From positions 24,403 to 88,402 of the forward strand of contig CAZVYY010000013.1 in assembly GCA_964630775.1 (NCBI GenBank): a DNA stretch of 64,000 bases, in the 5' to 3' direction. Below, one piece after another: positions 63,768 to 64,000 of this stretch. Every line of letters starts with the position of its first letter. Position 1 is the stretch's first letter. Below the pieces are notes generated by a model that did not search any database, was not told the DNA's origin, and saw nothing but the letters and a program-made list of their open reading frames with translations. This DNA is from Anaeroglomus sp964630775 (lineage in GTDB: Bacteria > Planctomycetota > Phycisphaerae > Sedimentisphaerales > Anaerohalosphaeraceae). A program made the position numbers and the translations under genes.

Positions 63768-64000
63768 AGTCAAATATCCTTAAGTTCTTATCTTCCATCA
63801 TGGTAACGAAATTCTGACCCTGGGCACAACAAGACTGAGTCCGCAGCCATCTATATGCACACCGTGCCCGCAGGGTCATAAAAGTCGATACACTATAGAT
63901 GAAAACCCCGCCCCCGTAAAGCGTTTTTTCACAATCGATATGAAGCGGTAGTGTCAAGAATCTTTCGCACATTTTATCATCTGTCTCAATCTGATCGATC

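Noticed and set aside
63751..63972. 73-codon open frame at the window end
   Set aside because: Overlaps the dapL start, lacks a ribosome site and a recognisable family; the last about 230 bp show no supported gene.

Overview
The window looks like chromosomal DNA of a planctomycete, most likely class Phycisphaerae (Sedimentisphaerales-like). The pointers are a PEP-CTERM protein, a type II secretion operon with very long secretin and glycine-rich minor pseudopilins, LL-diaminopimelate aminotransferase (DapL), Lgt and GltX enlarged by insertions, a fucosidase-rich sugar operon, and short dispersed repeats between genes. This assignment is inferred from gene content and sequence style; no 16S rRNA gene is present. 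No tRNA, rRNA, CRISPR array or intact transposase was recognised.

Layout. (1) 1-5673: tryptophan operon trpE(partial)-trpG-trpD-trpF-trpB-trpA without trpC, closed by a strong terminator. (2) 5694-6995: two small conserved genes on the minus strand, then a monocistronic gene for a histone-fold protein with a lysine-rich tail. (3) 7149-11951: glycogen/alpha-glucan cluster (GT4 glycosyltransferase, GH57 hydrolase, debranching enzyme). (4) 12036-13791: divergent MBL-fold hydrolase and DUF434/PIN-like gene. (5) 13796-26857: complete type II secretion/pseudopilus operon in the order gspE-F-G-H-I-J-K-L-M-C-like-D on the minus strand. (6) 27129-36634: minus-strand housekeeping run: gltX, PfkB kinase, thpR, recA, alaS, UDP-sugar pyrophosphorylase and a GAF-like protein. 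(7) 36635-38863: gene-poor repeat island around a PEP-CTERM gene. (8) 38864-43596: cupin, clpB, D-amino-acid transaminase and a solitary rplU with its terminator. (9) 43625-54417: fucose/fucoside operon (aldo-keto reductase, two GH29 fucosidases, zinc dehydrogenase, FucP, FucU, tandem-domain esterase) facing a XylR-like AraC regulator. (10) 54437-59050: a REP-like hairpin, a fucosidase pseudogene joined to a CBM9-like remnant, a sugar transporter with a large periplasmic insertion, and a secreted sugar dehydrogenase with a cytochrome c lipoprotein. (11) 59058-63767: lgt, panD, panC, a folK-deoxynucleoside kinase fusion, and dapL.

How the parts fit. The trp genes make tryptophan from chorismate, with the TrpC step missing here. 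The GT4/GH57/debranching genes build and trim storage glucan. The fucose operon appears to release L-fucose outside the cytoplasm, import it with FucP, convert anomers with FucU and oxidise it with a zinc dehydrogenase; no FucI/FucK/FucA is visible, so a non-phosphorylative route is inferred. The type II system could export such hydrolases, but no prepilin peptidase gene is in the window.

The most interesting items are the small bacterial histone with its own terminator and upstream dyad, low-complexity tails confined to the pseudopilus tip proteins GspI/J/K, the tandem esterase with two complete triads, the FolK-kinase fusion, the fucosidase/CBM9 deletion scar, and the repeat island bracketing the PEP-CTERM gene with an inverted repeat of about 85 bp.
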